From: Desulfobacterales bacterium
GTDB lineage: Bacteria > Desulfobacterota > Desulfobacteria > Desulfobacterales > C00003060
DNA length: 38,025 bases
Assembly: GCA_023129535.1 (NCBI GenBank)
Contig: JAGMBW010000079.1
Span: forward strand, 1 to 38,025
Direction: 5' to 3'
The notes below the pieces were generated by a model, which saw only the letters and a program-made list of their open reading frames with translations, was not told the DNA's origin and did not search any database. Every line of letters begins with the position of its first letter. Position 1 is the stretch's first letter. Of the stretch, positions 1-7,934 are shown in pieces. The translations under genes were made by a program, and so were the position numbers.

Positions 1-20
1 ATTATCATTGAGGTGTGAAA

Positions 21-356
21 ATGAATACGAACAAACTTCTGGACCCGATTACACCGGGTGAAATTTTGCGTGATGATTTCATGAAACCTATGGGCATAAG
101 CATTAATCGGCTAGCACGAGACCTCTCTGTACCTCCGAATAGGATAAGCGAGATTGTCAATGGGAAAAGAGCTATTACCGCAGACACAGCTTTGAGATTG
201 GAGCGATATTTTGGTGTCGAGGCTCAGTTTTGGCTGAATTTGGAGACCGAATATGATTTACGAATAATGAAGCGCAAAATTTGGTCCGACATTGAACAAC
301 GAATAATACCAGTTAAGCCCGCTGAAACAGGAATGGAACACGGCATTGGGGCATAA
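21..356 (+). CDS. higA: HigA-family antitoxin (XRE helix-turn-helix)
   Basis: 111-residue DNA-binding antitoxin of the HigA/VapI type. The order seen is the PGEIL motif, a helix-turn-helix (INRLARDLSVPPNRISEIVNG), then ITADTALRLERYFG and FWLNL, all characteristic of HigA. In this family the protein neutralises the HigB mRNA interferase and represses the operon. ATG at 21 is preferred over GTG at 15 because AGG at 11-13 is correctly spaced only for the ATG. A higB toxin gene would normally lie just upstream, outside the window, so pairing cannot be confirmed. The last codons overlap a stem-loop. Confidence 0.88.
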   Translation: MNTNKLLDPITPGEILRDDFMKPMGISINRLARDLSVPPNRISEIVNGKRAITADTALRLERYFGVEAQFWLNLETEYDLRIMKRKIWSDIEQRIIPVKPAETGMEHGIGA

Positions 357-412
357 CCACGGCATGAACTCTGACTGGGATTTCGCTGCGCTCAATCCCA
401 TCAGGTTATGCC
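350..412. repeat. Stem-loop with one-sided bulges, attC-like
   Basis: GGCATAACC at 350-358 is the exact reverse complement of 404-412. An alternative fold of 361-412 pairs almost completely, with only three single-base bulges (G, T, C), all on the left strand, and an 11-nt loop. Terminal inverted boxes plus extrahelical bases on one strand are what integron attC sites show. The boxes do not fit the RYYYAAC/GTTRRRY consensus exactly and the site is short. It lies between two toxin-antitoxin modules, a typical cassette cargo. It could equally be a REP-like hairpin. Confidence 0.4.
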
Positions 413-474
413 AATCGATTAGGCAGTGGAGAATATTACGGTCAAGCGCATAGTACAATTATCGGGAGAAGGCA

Positions 475-672
475 ATGAAATACAAAGTCATTTTGGAAAA
501 GTCTGAGGAAGGTTTTGCTGTCTCAGTACCCGGGTTGCCGGGTTGCCATTCCCAAGGAGCTACCGAGCGGGAAGCCTTGCAGAATATTGCCGAGGCTATC
601 TCAGAGTATTTGGATGTCGTTGTGGAACTGGGCCAAAACAAAATATTCCGTGAAGTCGAAGTGGGGGTGTAG
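475..672 (+). CDS. hicB: HicB-family antitoxin
   Basis: 65-residue protein of the HicB (UPF0150) fold. The opening strand pattern (YKVILEKSEEGFAVSVPGLPGC) and the EALQNIAEAISEYL helix are diagnostic. It is shorter than HicB proteins that carry an extra DNA-binding tail, so it is probably only the toxin-binding partial RNase-H-like domain. ATG follows a GGAGAAGG ribosome-binding site. The toxin hicA begins 2 nt after the stop, so the two are translationally linked. The antitoxin-first order seen here is one of the two common arrangements. Confidence 0.9.
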   Translation: MKYKVILEKSEEGFAVSVPGLPGCHSQGATEREALQNIAEAISEYLDVVVELGQNKIFREVEVGV

Positions 673-674
673 CT

Positions 675-887
675 GTGCCTAAGTTGCCTGGCGTTAATCA
701 CCTTAACGCTGTTCGCGCCTTAGAAAAAGTCGGTTTCTGGATTGCACGCCAGGGCAAGCATATCGTGATGACGGACGGAAGCCGAATCGTAACGATTCCA
801 CGACACAATCCAGTCAACGCAATCACGATGGGCAACATTATTCGGGATGCAGGGTTGACGAACGAGAATTTCCGCAAATTACTGTAG
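675..887 (+). CDS. hicA: HicA-family mRNA interferase toxin
   Basis: 70-residue YcfA/HicA toxin with a double-stranded-RNA-binding-like fold that cleaves mRNA. Family signatures seen are the N-terminal NAVRALEKVGF helix, the GKHIVM strand carrying the expected catalytic His (about residue 29), and a C-terminal segment (IPRHNPVNAITMGNIIRDAGLT) in which G-x-I-x-x-D-A-G-L is conserved. GTG start at 675, directly after hicB. Nothing suggests inactivation. GCCTAAC, resembling an integron attC R-box, starts 7 nt after the stop. Confidence 0.9.
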   Translation: MPKLPGVNHLNAVRALEKVGFWIARQGKHIVMTDGSRIVTIPRHNPVNAITMGNIIRDAGLTNENFRKLL

Positions 888-1332
888 GAGCTTGCCTAAC
901 AAAGGCGTCGAGAAAAATACCGGTGTCAGACCTACACAATTGACATGGGTCACATTTCATTTGTCATTTAGAATCCTGTCGATCCTTTTTCTCAGCTCGG
1001 TATGTGAACCGATATAGCCTTCGACCCTTTTCAAGGAACCCGAAATACTTGACGCATAAAGGGAGACGGCCATGTGTTTATGCGTTTTATTCGATGTCGA
1101 GAAACAGGTCCTCTTGGTAAGCATCACTGAATAAAGTTATTCCATAATATTCATAATCGCAAATGGATGCGGGAGAAATACTCTGACTTTGATTCCGATA
1201 AGAAGTCCCCTTTTGGTGAGGGTATAGGCCAGACATCCGGGATCAGGTATCAGGCGTCAGTCAGATAGGGATTTGAGGGCATGGGGTGAATTCACAATCT
1301 CCGAAAGAGAATCCGGGAATGCTCCCGTTCAG
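888..1332. other. 445-nt non-genic stretch with possible gene remnants
   Basis: No convincing gene. On the minus strand an open frame runs 1124-957 (55 codons, the last 38 starting at ATG 1071-1073) without a good ribosome-binding site. A second minus frame shows a plausible tail (GITLFSDAYQEDLFLDIE then stop) near 1145-1090. Both could be fragments of a decayed gene, but I recognise neither. Around 1239-1262 there is a short array of 7-nt words (GGATCAG type), the same family as at 19323-19423. A weak hairpin at 1314-1327 lies just past the murI stop. Confidence 0.35.
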
Positions 1333-2118
1333 CTACAGTTTAACGTGTTCCAATGTCACGGCTGTCTTGAGTATGTTTTTGGCAATTTTTTGAAACTGTT
1401 CGGTCACGTCTGACACGTAGAATCGGCAAATGCCGTCTTTTTTAAGCCTGCTGTCAACGTGGGGATTGTGGCGCAGAAAATCCACGACTGAATCAGACAG
1501 TGCCTCTGATGAGTCAATAATTTTCACACGTTTGCCAATTTTTGCCTGTATAATATCCTTTAAAAGGGGATAGTGGGTACAGCCAAGGATCAGGGTGTCG
1601 ATCTGTTTGAGTTTCAGGGGGTGAAGGTACTTTTTGACAATTTTTCTGGTTTCCCCCTTTTTAAGCCAACCTTCCTCCACGAGCGGCACCAAGAGCGGAC
1701 AGGGCTGAACATAGACCTTCATTTCTGGCCGTATGGCCTTGATCTTATCTTCATAGACTCCGCTATTCACAGTGGCCCTCGTTCCGATGACTCCAACACG
1801 GGTCCTTTTGGGATGTGAAACCGCCATGTTCACGGCAGGTGATATCACTTCAAAAATGGGCACATTTAGCCGATCCTTTAGAGGACCTGTGGCTACACTG
1901 GAGGCTGTGTTACATGCCACGACCACCATATGAGCCCCTTTCTGAAGCAGAAGCTCTGCGTCCTGGATAGCGTATCGGATGACGGTCTCAGGGCTTTTTG
2001 TGCCATAGGGGGTGCGTGCCGTATCCCCAAAATAGAGGATATCGTAGTCGGGCAGATGACGCTTTAGGGCCCTGACCACCGTCAGACCGCCAATACCGGA
2101 GTCAAATACGCCGATCAT
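1333..2118 (-). CDS. murI: Glutamate racemase
   Basis: 261-residue cofactor-independent racemase converting L-glutamate to D-glutamate for peptidoglycan. Both catalytic cysteines are visible: Cys69 in VACNTAS and Cys180 in GCTHYPLL, with the partner Asp in the N-terminal DSGIGGLTV (residues 6-14). Length is normal for the family. It is the last gene of the minus-strand group that includes recR-ybaB-dnaX, separated from the YkgJ-like gene by a repeat array. The 3' flank has only a weak hairpin (1314-1327). Confidence 0.96.
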   Translation of the reverse strand: MIGVFDSGIGGLTVVRALKRHLPDYDILYFGDTARTPYGTKSPETVIRYAIQDAELLLQKGAHMVVVACNTASSVATGPLKDRLNVPIFEVISPAVNMAVSHPKRTRVGVIGTRATVNSGVYEDKIKAIRPEMKVYVQPCPLLVPLVEEGWLKKGETRKIVKKYLHPLKLKQIDTLILGCTHYPLLKDIIQAKIGKRVKIIDSSEALSDSVVDFLRHNPHVDSRLKKDGICRFYVSDVTEQFQKIAKNILKTAVTLEHVKL

Positions 2119-2130
2119 GCGGCTCCTTCG

Positions 2131-2216
2131 TGGTTGGTTGAATAGTTGAATAGTCGATTAGTTGAGTGGTTTGATTGAAAACGACTCAACGACTCAACCA
2201 CTTAACGATTTAACCG
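2131..2216. repeat. Paired-arm 8-nt word array
   Basis: Left arm 2131-2176 is built of 8-nt words such as TTGAATAG and TTGAGTGG. Right arm 2179-2216 has the complementary words CGACTCAA and CCACTTAA in the same register. The transcript could fold as one long imperfect hairpin between the YkgJ-like gene and murI. Same word family as 9309-9431. Confidence 0.8.
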
Positions 2217-2257
2217 TGAATGGCGCCCAGACTATGCCCCGAGAACTAACTTGAATA

Positions 2258-2704
2258 CTACACCTTATCATATTCCGCATCAATTTTCGCGAGGACATTT
2301 GTGACGCACTCGGCAAGATCATCCATGTTTCCATTGTCACGAATTCCCGGACACATCGACTTAATAACGGCCCAGTTTGACGGATCCACCAGAATACTTT
2401 CAATAAAAGGCCAGATCTTACACATTCGAGGTTTAACTTCGTGGATGGTGCACACCTTGTCCCAAAAGATGCAATAACCCGATTCTACAGTTTTGATCAA
2501 GGGCCGTCCCCCTGACCAATCGCAGTAATCGCGAAGGAATCGCTCCGGATCTATGCCCAGATACCGCGAGATGCGCTCAATTTCATGATCATTTACGAAG
2601 GTGCCTCCATATCCTTTGCAGCATTCGCCACATTTTTGGCATTCAAAGAAATCTGAGGGCCTGGCCGCGTTCACGTTATAGATCTTCTCTCCTTTCCATG
2701 GCAC
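2258..2704 (-). CDS. YkgJ-family cysteine cluster protein (putative Zn/Fe chelator)
   Basis: 148-residue protein with the YkgJ/CxxCxxCC pattern: FECQKCGECCKG gives Cys22, 25, 28 and 29, followed by Cys61, 78, 85, 95 and 118. CTIHEVKPRMCKIWPF matches the family's conserved C-x-I-y-x-x-R-P-x-x-C-x-x-(F/W)-P block. The family is annotated as a zinc- or iron-chelating domain, with no established reaction for stand-alone members. Its 5' end overlaps the 3' end of recR by 29 nt, so translation is probably coupled. The link to RecR is positional only. Confidence 0.85.
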   Translation of the reverse strand: MPWKGEKIYNVNAARPSDFFECQKCGECCKGYGGTFVNDHEIERISRYLGIDPERFLRDYCDWSGGRPLIKTVESGYCIFWDKVCTIHEVKPRMCKIWPFIESILVDPSNWAVIKSMCPGIRDNGNMDDLAECVTNVLAKIDAEYDKV

Positions 2705-3275
2705 GCCTTAGTGTGACTTCATCGAGGTATTTCAAATCACCCCCCACGGGAACACCTGTAGCTATTCGTGTTGTCCGTACAGGATATTCCTTCAGGAGTT
2801 GAGCCAGATATGATGCCGTGGCCTCTCCTTCCACATTGGTGTTGGTGGCAAGGACCACCTCCTTAATCTCACCCTGCGTAACGTGCTCAATGAGTTCCTT
2901 GATCCTCAAGTCATCCGGTCCGATACCATTCATTGGGGAGAGCACGCCGTGAAGTACATGATACACCCCTTTAAAGGCACCTGACTTTTCGAGGGCGGCC
3001 AAATCGCTGGGCTGTTCAACCACACACACGATGGTATGGTCCCGATTCTTGTTGAGACAGATCGTGCAAGGGTCTGTCTCGGAAAGGCCAAAACACTTTG
3101 AGCAAAACCTTATCTTGTCTTTAATGTCAAGAATGCTTTCAGATAAAGATCTTGTGTACTCATCTGACGAGCGAAGGATGTGCAGGGCCAGACGCGTTGC
3201 GGTCTTGTCGCCAATGCCGGGAAGCTTTGATAGGTGTTTGATCAGGCGCACAAGAGATGAGGGATAGAACTCCAT
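2676..3275 (-). CDS. recR: Recombination mediator RecR
   Basis: 199-residue DNA repair protein that works with RecO (and RecF) to load RecA onto SSB-coated DNA. Seen in order: helix-hairpin-helix LPGIGDKTATRLA (18-30), four-Cys zinc finger (Cys58, 61, 70, 73), and a TOPRIM domain beginning CVVEQPSDL with Glu87. Length is standard. It follows ybaB by 4 nt, giving the widespread dnaX-ybaB-recR order. Confidence 0.97.
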   Translation of the reverse strand: MEFYPSSLVRLIKHLSKLPGIGDKTATRLALHILRSSDEYTRSLSESILDIKDKIRFCSKCFGLSETDPCTICLNKNRDHTIVCVVEQPSDLAALEKSGAFKGVYHVLHGVLSPMNGIGPDDLRIKELIEHVTQGEIKEVVLATNTNVEGEATASYLAQLLKEYPVRTTRIATGVPVGGDLKYLDEVTLRRAMERREDL

Positions 3276-3279
3276 TGCT

Positions 3280-3594
3280 TTAGGTTATGCCCGGGATCTT
3301 GAACCCGCCTGTGAGTTTTGTCATTTCTTCCGAGACCATATCTTGAGATTTCTTAAGGGCATCATTGACCGCAGCCACAATCAGGTCCTCAAGCATCTGC
3401 ACATCATCCGGATCCACGACTTCGCGTTCTATTTTGATGGACAGCAACTCCTGTTTTCCATTGGCAACAGCCTTCACCATGCCCCCACCGACTGTCGTCT
3501 CTACCGTTCTGTCGGCCAACTGCTCCTGGAGTTTAAAGATCCTGGACTGAAGTTTTTGCGCTTGCTTTAACATGTTTCCCATGCCTTTTGCCAT
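3280..3594 (-). CDS. ybaB: YbaB/EbfC nucleoid-associated protein
   Basis: 104-residue DNA-binding protein. The charged N-terminal helix (MLKQAQKLQSRIFKLQEQLA), the VETTVGGGMVKAVANGK hairpin and the DPDDVQMLEDLI segment are the family hallmarks. YbaB dimers bind DNA and decorate the nucleoid. It lies between dnaX (separated by a repeat array) and recR. The N-terminal run MAKGMGNM is normal for this family. Confidence 0.95.
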   Translation of the reverse strand: MAKGMGNMLKQAQKLQSRIFKLQEQLADRTVETTVGGGMVKAVANGKQELLSIKIEREVVDPDDVQMLEDLIVAAVNDALKKSQDMVSEEMTKLTGGFKIPGIT

Positions 3595-3640
3595 GTCGTA
3601 CCTCCATTTCGGGAACTGTTGTTCCTGCGAGTTTTACGTT

Positions 3641-3811
3641 AATGGAGTATTGGAGTAATGAAGTACCGGAGCAATGGGTATCTGAACAGGTATGCGGCGC
3701 AAAGCGTTAGACAAGATGTTTTTCGCCATACGCCTTGTGCCCTGAGCCATACGCCAGCTCTTCTGATCCAGCATTCCACTACTCCATTACTCCAATACTC
3801 CAACACTCCAA
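3641..3811. repeat. Nested arrays of 8-nt and 7-nt words
   Basis: Outer arms at about 3641-3680 and 3767-3811 consist of 8-nt words (ATTGGAGT, complementary ATACTCCA). Inside them, 3728-3757 carries 7-nt words (CATACGC, CTTGTGC) of the family seen at 6511-6580 and 25341-25410. The array fills the dnaX-ybaB gap on the minus strand. The outer family recurs at 8761-8851. Confidence 0.8.
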
Positions 3812-3821
3812 GTTTGCACCG

Positions 3822-5453
3822 TCACAGAATCTTCACATCCACGACCCTACCCTGAAAAACCTCTAAGGCTTCCGTAACAAGCGGGTGAGATAGGGCCTCC
3901 CTCTTCAGACGTCTTGCCCTGTCGCTTTCCTTCTGTTGACTCTTTGGTGAGGGCCCTTTTCCAGCTTGAACTATCTTGATTTTCATCTTGCGTTTAAAGA
4001 ACTGATCACAAACCTTCTGCAGCGTCGCCATGCTCTTCTTGTCGCGAAGCCTTGTCGTACAAAACGAGTTTCCGGTTACCGTGATTTCCAGGAGATCTTT
4101 GTCAATCCTGGTCAAAGCGGCGTTTTCAAGGTTAGGAATAAGAGCTGGATACCTCTTGCTGAAGACGGCAAAGAGTTGTTGCCAGGTCTCCGTGAGGTTT
4201 TCGGGTGACGCTGGCTCTTGCTCGGATCGAGTTGTGGGCTCAGGTGCTGGGGGTGTTTCGAAATGCAGTCCTTCGCGGACTTCTGTTACCTGAGCAAGAC
4301 TATCAGTCTTGATTTCTTTAGCAAGGTGGTCCAGTTTCTTGATGATTTCATCAAAGGATACTACAGGCTTTAACTGGCCGAGTTTAATGAAGAGCATCTC
4401 CATGGCCAGCTTTGGTTGAGGAGAAAGCCTTATGCCGGTCTCTGCCTGAAACAGGTTGTTGAAAACGTGGTTTACGGACTCTGAAGAAATGTTTTCAACC
4501 TGCTGTTCCATTAATGTCAGTTCGTGTGCGGGTACATCGACCAGAGGGCTGGCACCATGGCCCATCTTGACAATGAGAAGGTGTCTGAAGTGCTCCACCA
4601 TCTGCATTGAAAGGCGCTTGAGGTCGTGGCCATGGTTGTAGACTTCATCAAGCAGGTTAAGGGCCTTTACCACATCATGAGCAATAAGGGCGGAAGAGAG
4701 AGCAAATATCACCTTTCGATCTACTGCCCCTAAAATATCGAGTACCTGATCATCAGTGGCAGGTCCTTCAGAATAGGCATTGACCTGGTCGAGGAGGCTC
4801 AGGGCATCACGCATGCTCCCATCAGCTTCCTTAGCCAGGAGGCGGAGGCTCTCCTCACTGATTTCAAAGGATGTCCCCTGACAGATATATTTTAGGTGTT
4901 GAATTATGTCTTCAAGGCCAATGCGCCGGAAGTCGTGCCTCTGGCATCGCGACAATATTGTGACGGGAATTTTGTGGGACTCAGTTGTGGCAAAGATAAA
5001 AAGTACATGGGCTGGGGGCTCCTCCAGGGTCTTGAGAAGGGCATTGAACGCGGGTGCCGTGAGCATGTGGACCTCGTCGATGATATAGATCTTGTAGCGG
5101 CCGTGGCCAGGCATGTATTTTACGTTTTCTCGAAGCTCGCGGATTTCGTCAATGCCTCTATTGGAAGCGCCGTCGATTTCAAATACATCAACTGCAATAC
5201 CGTCTGTGATTTCTCTGCAGGATGAGCACACATTGCACGGCGTGGTGGTAGGACCCTCTTTACAGTTCATTGCCTTGGCAAGAATACGCGCAACCGAGGT
5301 CTTGCCGATACCTCTGGGACCCGCAAAAAGCAAGGCATGGGCAAGCCTGTCAGCCTTGATGGCATTTTTGAGGGTCTGGGTTATATGAGCCTGGTCAACG
5401 ACCTGCTCAAATGTTTGGGGCCGATATTTTCGTGCCAATACCAGATAGGACAT
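3822..5453 (-). CDS. dnaX: DNA polymerase III subunit gamma/tau
   Basis: 543-residue clamp-loader ATPase. Seen: N-terminal YRPQTFEQVV, Walker A GPRGIGKT (45-52), four-Cys zinc module (Cys64, 73, 76, 79), Walker B IIDEVHM (about 125-131), sensor ATTESHKIP, and the arginine-finger SRCQ (about 168-171). A Pro/Glu-rich linker near residue 400 leads to a tau-like C-terminal domain. No slippery A-rich heptamer of the E. coli type was noticed, so a separate gamma form is not supported. It begins the dnaX-ybaB-recR group downstream of two tRNA-Ser genes. Confidence 0.97.
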   Translation of the reverse strand: MSYLVLARKYRPQTFEQVVDQAHITQTLKNAIKADRLAHALLFAGPRGIGKTSVARILAKAMNCKEGPTTTPCNVCSSCREITDGIAVDVFEIDGASNRGIDEIRELRENVKYMPGHGRYKIYIIDEVHMLTAPAFNALLKTLEEPPAHVLFIFATTESHKIPVTILSRCQRHDFRRIGLEDIIQHLKYICQGTSFEISEESLRLLAKEADGSMRDALSLLDQVNAYSEGPATDDQVLDILGAVDRKVIFALSSALIAHDVVKALNLLDEVYNHGHDLKRLSMQMVEHFRHLLIVKMGHGASPLVDVPAHELTLMEQQVENISSESVNHVFNNLFQAETGIRLSPQPKLAMEMLFIKLGQLKPVVSFDEIIKKLDHLAKEIKTDSLAQVTEVREGLHFETPPAPEPTTRSEQEPASPENLTETWQQLFAVFSKRYPALIPNLENAALTRIDKDLLEITVTGNSFCTTRLRDKKSMATLQKVCDQFFKRKMKIKIVQAGKGPSPKSQQKESDRARRLKREALSHPLVTEALEVFQGRVVDVKIL

Positions 5454-5459
5454 AATGTT

Positions 5460-5515
5460 GATCCGTTGAGCCGGTTGTGCCCGTTGAGCCCGTTGAGCCG
5501 GTTAGACAGGTTAAG
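5460..5515. repeat. 9-nt word array, single arm
   Basis: Six consecutive 9-nt words of the type GTTGAGCCG or GTTGTGCCC lie immediately upstream of dnaX on the minus-strand transcript. No complementary arm is present, so this array cannot fold as the paired ones do. Confidence 0.75.
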
Positions 5516-5554
5516 CGGCCAGAGGCTACTGGTTATAAGTTAATTGTCAATTGT

Positions 5555-5577
5555 AAGATTTGACAACGTCAAATCTT
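5555..5577 (-). other. Perfect trailer hairpin of tRNA-Ser(GGA)
   Basis: AAGATTTGAC and GTCAAATCTT form a perfect 10-bp stem with a 3-nt loop, one nucleotide beyond the encoded CCA. It is probably a 3'-processing or termination signal. A different sequence sits in the same position at the other tRNA-Ser gene. Confidence 0.7.
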
Positions 5578-5578
5578 C

Positions 5579-5672
5579 TGGCGGAGAGAGAGGGATTCGA
5601 ACCCTCGGTACCGCTTTTGGCAGTACACACGATTTCCAGTCGTGCTCCTTCAGCCAGCTCGGACATCTCTCC
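5579..5672 (-). tRNA. tRNA-Ser(GGA)
   Basis: 94 nt including encoded CCA. Acceptor GGAGAGA pairs with TCTCTCC. The anticodon arm CGACT-GGAAA-TCGTG gives anticodon GGA (reads UCC/UCU). The long variable arm and GGTTCGAATCC T-arm are typical of class II tRNA-Ser. It lies 5' of dnaX on the same strand. Confidence 0.95.
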
Positions 5673-5675
5673 GGG

Positions 5676-5693
5676 ATTCCGCTAAAGCGGAAT
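5676..5693 (-). other. Leader hairpin of tRNA-Ser(GGA)
   Basis: ATTCCGC and GCGGAAT form a 7-bp stem with a 4-nt loop, three nucleotides upstream of the mature 5' end. The arrangement matches that of tRNA-Ser(CGA) although the stem sequence differs. The adjacent words AACCTGT and AACTTTT are array-like. Confidence 0.6.
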
Positions 5694-5718
5694 ACGATAA
5701 ACCTGTAACCTGTAACTT

Positions 5719-6099
5719 TTAACCCTTAACCTTCGCAGATCTGAGTGAGCTTCTAAATCCGCTTAACTGTTTTACCAACTGATGGGCATCGTCCTCTATT
5801 TTTTGATTCACGTTCTCACTGATTAGATCATACAATAATGCCAAATCAAACCCCGCTACAGTTTCATAAACTGACCTTATGGAGATACCTAAGAACCTCG
5901 CAAATTCGATATCGGAATTATCGGCTGAACCTTCAGCTATGTTTAGAACTATAGAGTTCAAAGCCCTCTGAATCTGACGAGCCAACCTCCCATCTTTTTT
6001 CCTTATTTCTCTTTCAATAATGTCCCGACAGAATTTGCAAAAGGCTTTTGAATCCTGATAAACTTTGAATTCCTTGAACCGGAACTTAGAATCCTTCAT
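5719..6099 (-). CDS. Four-helix-bundle protein (23S rRNA IVS type)
   Basis: 126-residue protein of the TIGR02436/S23 family. FKEFKVYQDSKAF, IQRALNSIVLNIAEGSA and FARFLGISIRSVYETV match the conserved helices, of which NIAEGSA is the most recognisable. Such genes were first found in intervening sequences of 23S rRNA but also occur alone in chromosomes; the function is unknown. Here it sits between two tRNA-Ser genes on the same strand and is likely co-transcribed from the promoter at 6388-6416. The last codons and stop (KVKG, TAA) fall in word-array sequence. No strong ribosome-binding site is seen. Confidence 0.85.
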   Translation of the reverse strand: MKDSKFRFKEFKVYQDSKAFCKFCRDIIEREIRKKDGRLARQIQRALNSIVLNIAEGSADNSDIEFARFLGISIRSVYETVAGFDLALLYDLISENVNQKIEDDAHQLVKQLSGFRSSLRSAKVKG

Positions 6100-6119
6100 C
6101 TAGTTACGAGTCTAGCGAT

Positions 6120-6175
6120 TGCTGGTATCCTGGTTACAGGTTACCATTTACAACCGGTTACAGGTTACCAGTTCG
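6120..6175. repeat. 7-nt word array between tRNA-Ser genes
   Basis: Words such as TTACAGG and TTACCAG repeat here. Their complements (AACCTGT) occur at 5701-5735 and 6327-6350, upstream of both tRNA-Ser genes, so the three blocks belong to one family. Confidence 0.65.
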
Positions 6176-6186
6176 AAGTTGTTAGT

Positions 6187-6301
<115 letters not shown>

Positions 6302-6304
6302 GGG

Positions 6305-6322
6305 ACCTCGCTTGCGCGGGGT
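6305..6322 (-). other. Leader hairpin of tRNA-Ser(CGA)
   Basis: ACCTCGC pairs with GCGGGGT (one G-T pair), 4-nt loop, three nucleotides upstream of the mature 5' end. Spacing equals that of the hairpin at 5676-5693. Confidence 0.55.
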
Positions 6323-6387
6323 ACGATTAACCTGTAACTTGTAACTGTTGAGACTAACAGAGCCATTATGAACATTGGGATACTCGT

Positions 6388-6416
6388 TTAATAACCCTTT
6401 TGAGGGGGTCTGTCAA
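6388..6416 (-). promoter_or_regulatory. Sigma70-type promoter for the tRNA-Ser/dnaX group
   Basis: On the minus strand TTGACA (6416-6411), a 17-nt spacer and TATTAA (6393-6388). Predicted start near 6381 gives an 80-nt leader before tRNA-Ser(CGA). It faces away from the DUF1015 gene. Confidence 0.65.
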
Positions 6417-6510
6417 TATACAGGGCACTTCCTATTTAGGGCTTGCGCAAGTTTTCTCTTTTTAGTATCGGTCAAAATTTGATTGGTGTGCGTTATTGCC
6501 AACTGGCGTA

Positions 6511-6580
6511 GGGCACAAGGCGTAAGGCGCAAGGCATAAGGCAAAAGGCCTTGCGCCCTTAGCCTTGCGCCTTGTGCCTT
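6511..6580. repeat. Paired-arm 7-nt word array
   Basis: Left words GCAAGGC and ATAAGGC meet right words CTTGCGC and CCTTAGC at 6549. The complement forms a hairpin of about 30 bp per arm in the leader of the DUF1015 gene. The same family recurs at 25341-25410. The rest of 6323-6602 holds the promoter and no other visible feature. Confidence 0.8.
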
Positions 6581-6602
6581 TATAAGAAAGGTTGGTATAG
6601 AT

Positions 6603-7934
6603 ATGGCCAGAGTTGTCCCTTTTAGAGGGATCCTTTATGATCCTGACAAGATACCGAACTTTAAAGCGGTAATCACACCGCCTCATGACGTAATTTCAGT
6701 AGACGAGCAGCAAGAATACTATGAGGCCCATCCTCAGAATATGATTCGCCTGGTCCTGGGGAAGATCTACCCGGAGGATACCAAACATGATAATCGTTAC
6801 ACACGCGCAGCGAAGCTTTTCCGCGATTGGCTTGATGAAGGGATACTGAAACAGGACAAAGAGCCGGCCTTCTATGTGACCGAGATCGACTACAGGATGG
6901 ACGGGGAGGTTCGTACCCGGTTTGGTTTCATTTCATTGGTAGGACTTGAAAGGTTTGAAAAAGGGGTCATACTGCCCCATGAAAAGACCTTCTCGGCTAC
7001 CAACGCAGACCGTCTTAAGCTCATCGAGGCGTGCAGGGCCAATTTGAGTCCCGTGTTTGCCCTATTTTCAGAACCTGACAATGAAATTTTCGGGTCACTC
7101 CGGACTGCTGTTGAAAGGCTTCCTGCGGATCTTGATTTTGAAGACCTTAAGGGGTATCGCCATCGGCTCTGGCGGGTAAAACATCATCAGATCCACAAGA
7201 AGATTGGACAAAAGTTGGCTGACCGCTCCCTGTACATTGCCGACGGACATCATCGATATAAGGCCGCTCTCGAGTACCGCAATCAAGTCATGTCGCGACA
7301 GCGTTCATTAGCCCCCAATGATCCGTGCAATTTTGTCATGATGTATCTGAGCAGCATGCACGACTCCGGCCTTGCGATTCGGCCGGTGCATCGCGTCCTT
7401 TGTGATGTAGAAAAAGGGGTTATAGAAACCTTTGTCCGTAGAGCCCGGGCCTATTTTGACATCGAAACACTTAACTTTGATAGTCTGAATCGCAAGCAGA
7501 TTGAAGAGGGATTTCTGGCCAAGGTGAGGGCAGGCGCCACCAACAAAGTTCTGGGCGCGGCCTTGCGAGACCTCAAAAGTTTTTACGTTCTTCGGGTAAA
7601 AGAGGGTGTCATGGAACACCTTTTTGGACAAGAAATCCCCCGCCCCCTCAGAGAGCTTGACGTCACCATGGTAACCAGGGTTATTCTTCAGGAGCTCATG
7701 GGCCTCGATGGCAATGCCCTGGATGATGAGCGTCGCATCCTGTATACCAGCAGAGTGGACAAGGCGCTGGATGCAGTTCACACGAGAAAATGCGCTATGG
7801 CCCTTATCCTTAACCCCACCAGACTTGACCAGATACAACAGGTTTCAGATGCAGGCCTTACCATGCCCAGGAAATCGACCTATTTCTATCCCAAGGTAAT
7901 GAGCGGCCTTGTTATCAATAAGATTGACGATTGA
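6603..7934 (+). CDS. DUF1015 family protein
   Basis: 443-residue soluble protein of DUF1015 (COG4198). Family features seen: VVPFRGILYDP at the start, the VITPPHDVIS segment, LPHEKTFSATNADRLKL, and the highly conserved YIADGHHRYKAALEYR (about residues 215-230). Members have no settled biochemical role that I can assert. In related genomes they often lie near serine or phosphoglycerate metabolism genes, which are absent here. ATG at 6603 follows an AAGAAAGG ribosome-binding site. The C-terminal KIDD and stop are already in word-array sequence. Confidence 0.9.
   Translation: MARVVPFRGILYDPDKIPNFKAVITPPHDVISVDEQQEYYEAHPQNMIRLVLGKIYPEDTKHDNRYTRAAKLFRDWLDEGILKQDKEPAFYVTEIDYRMDGEVRTRFGFISLVGLERFEKGVILPHEKTFSATNADRLKLIEACRANLSPVFALFSEPDNEIFGSLRTAVERLPADLDFEDLKGYRHRLWRVKHHQIHKKIGQKLADRSLYIADGHHRYKAALEYRNQVMSRQRSLAPNDPCNFVMMYLSSMHDSGLAIRPVHRVLCDVEKGVIETFVRRARAYFDIETLNFDSLNRKQIEEGFLAKVRAGATNKVLGAALRDLKSFYVLRVKEGVMEHLFGQEIPRPLRELDVTMVTRVILQELMGLDGNALDDERRILYTSRVDKALDAVHTRKCAMALILNPTRLDQIQQVSDAGLTMPRKSTYFYPKVMSGLVINKIDD

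Noticed and set aside
3822-5453. Programmed frameshift in dnaX
   Set aside because: No A-AAA-AAG type slippery site with following hairpin was found by eye.
5454-5578. 4.5S SRP RNA gene near dnaX
   Set aside because: The gap holds a 9-nt array and the tRNA trailer; no SRP GGAA tetraloop core was seen.
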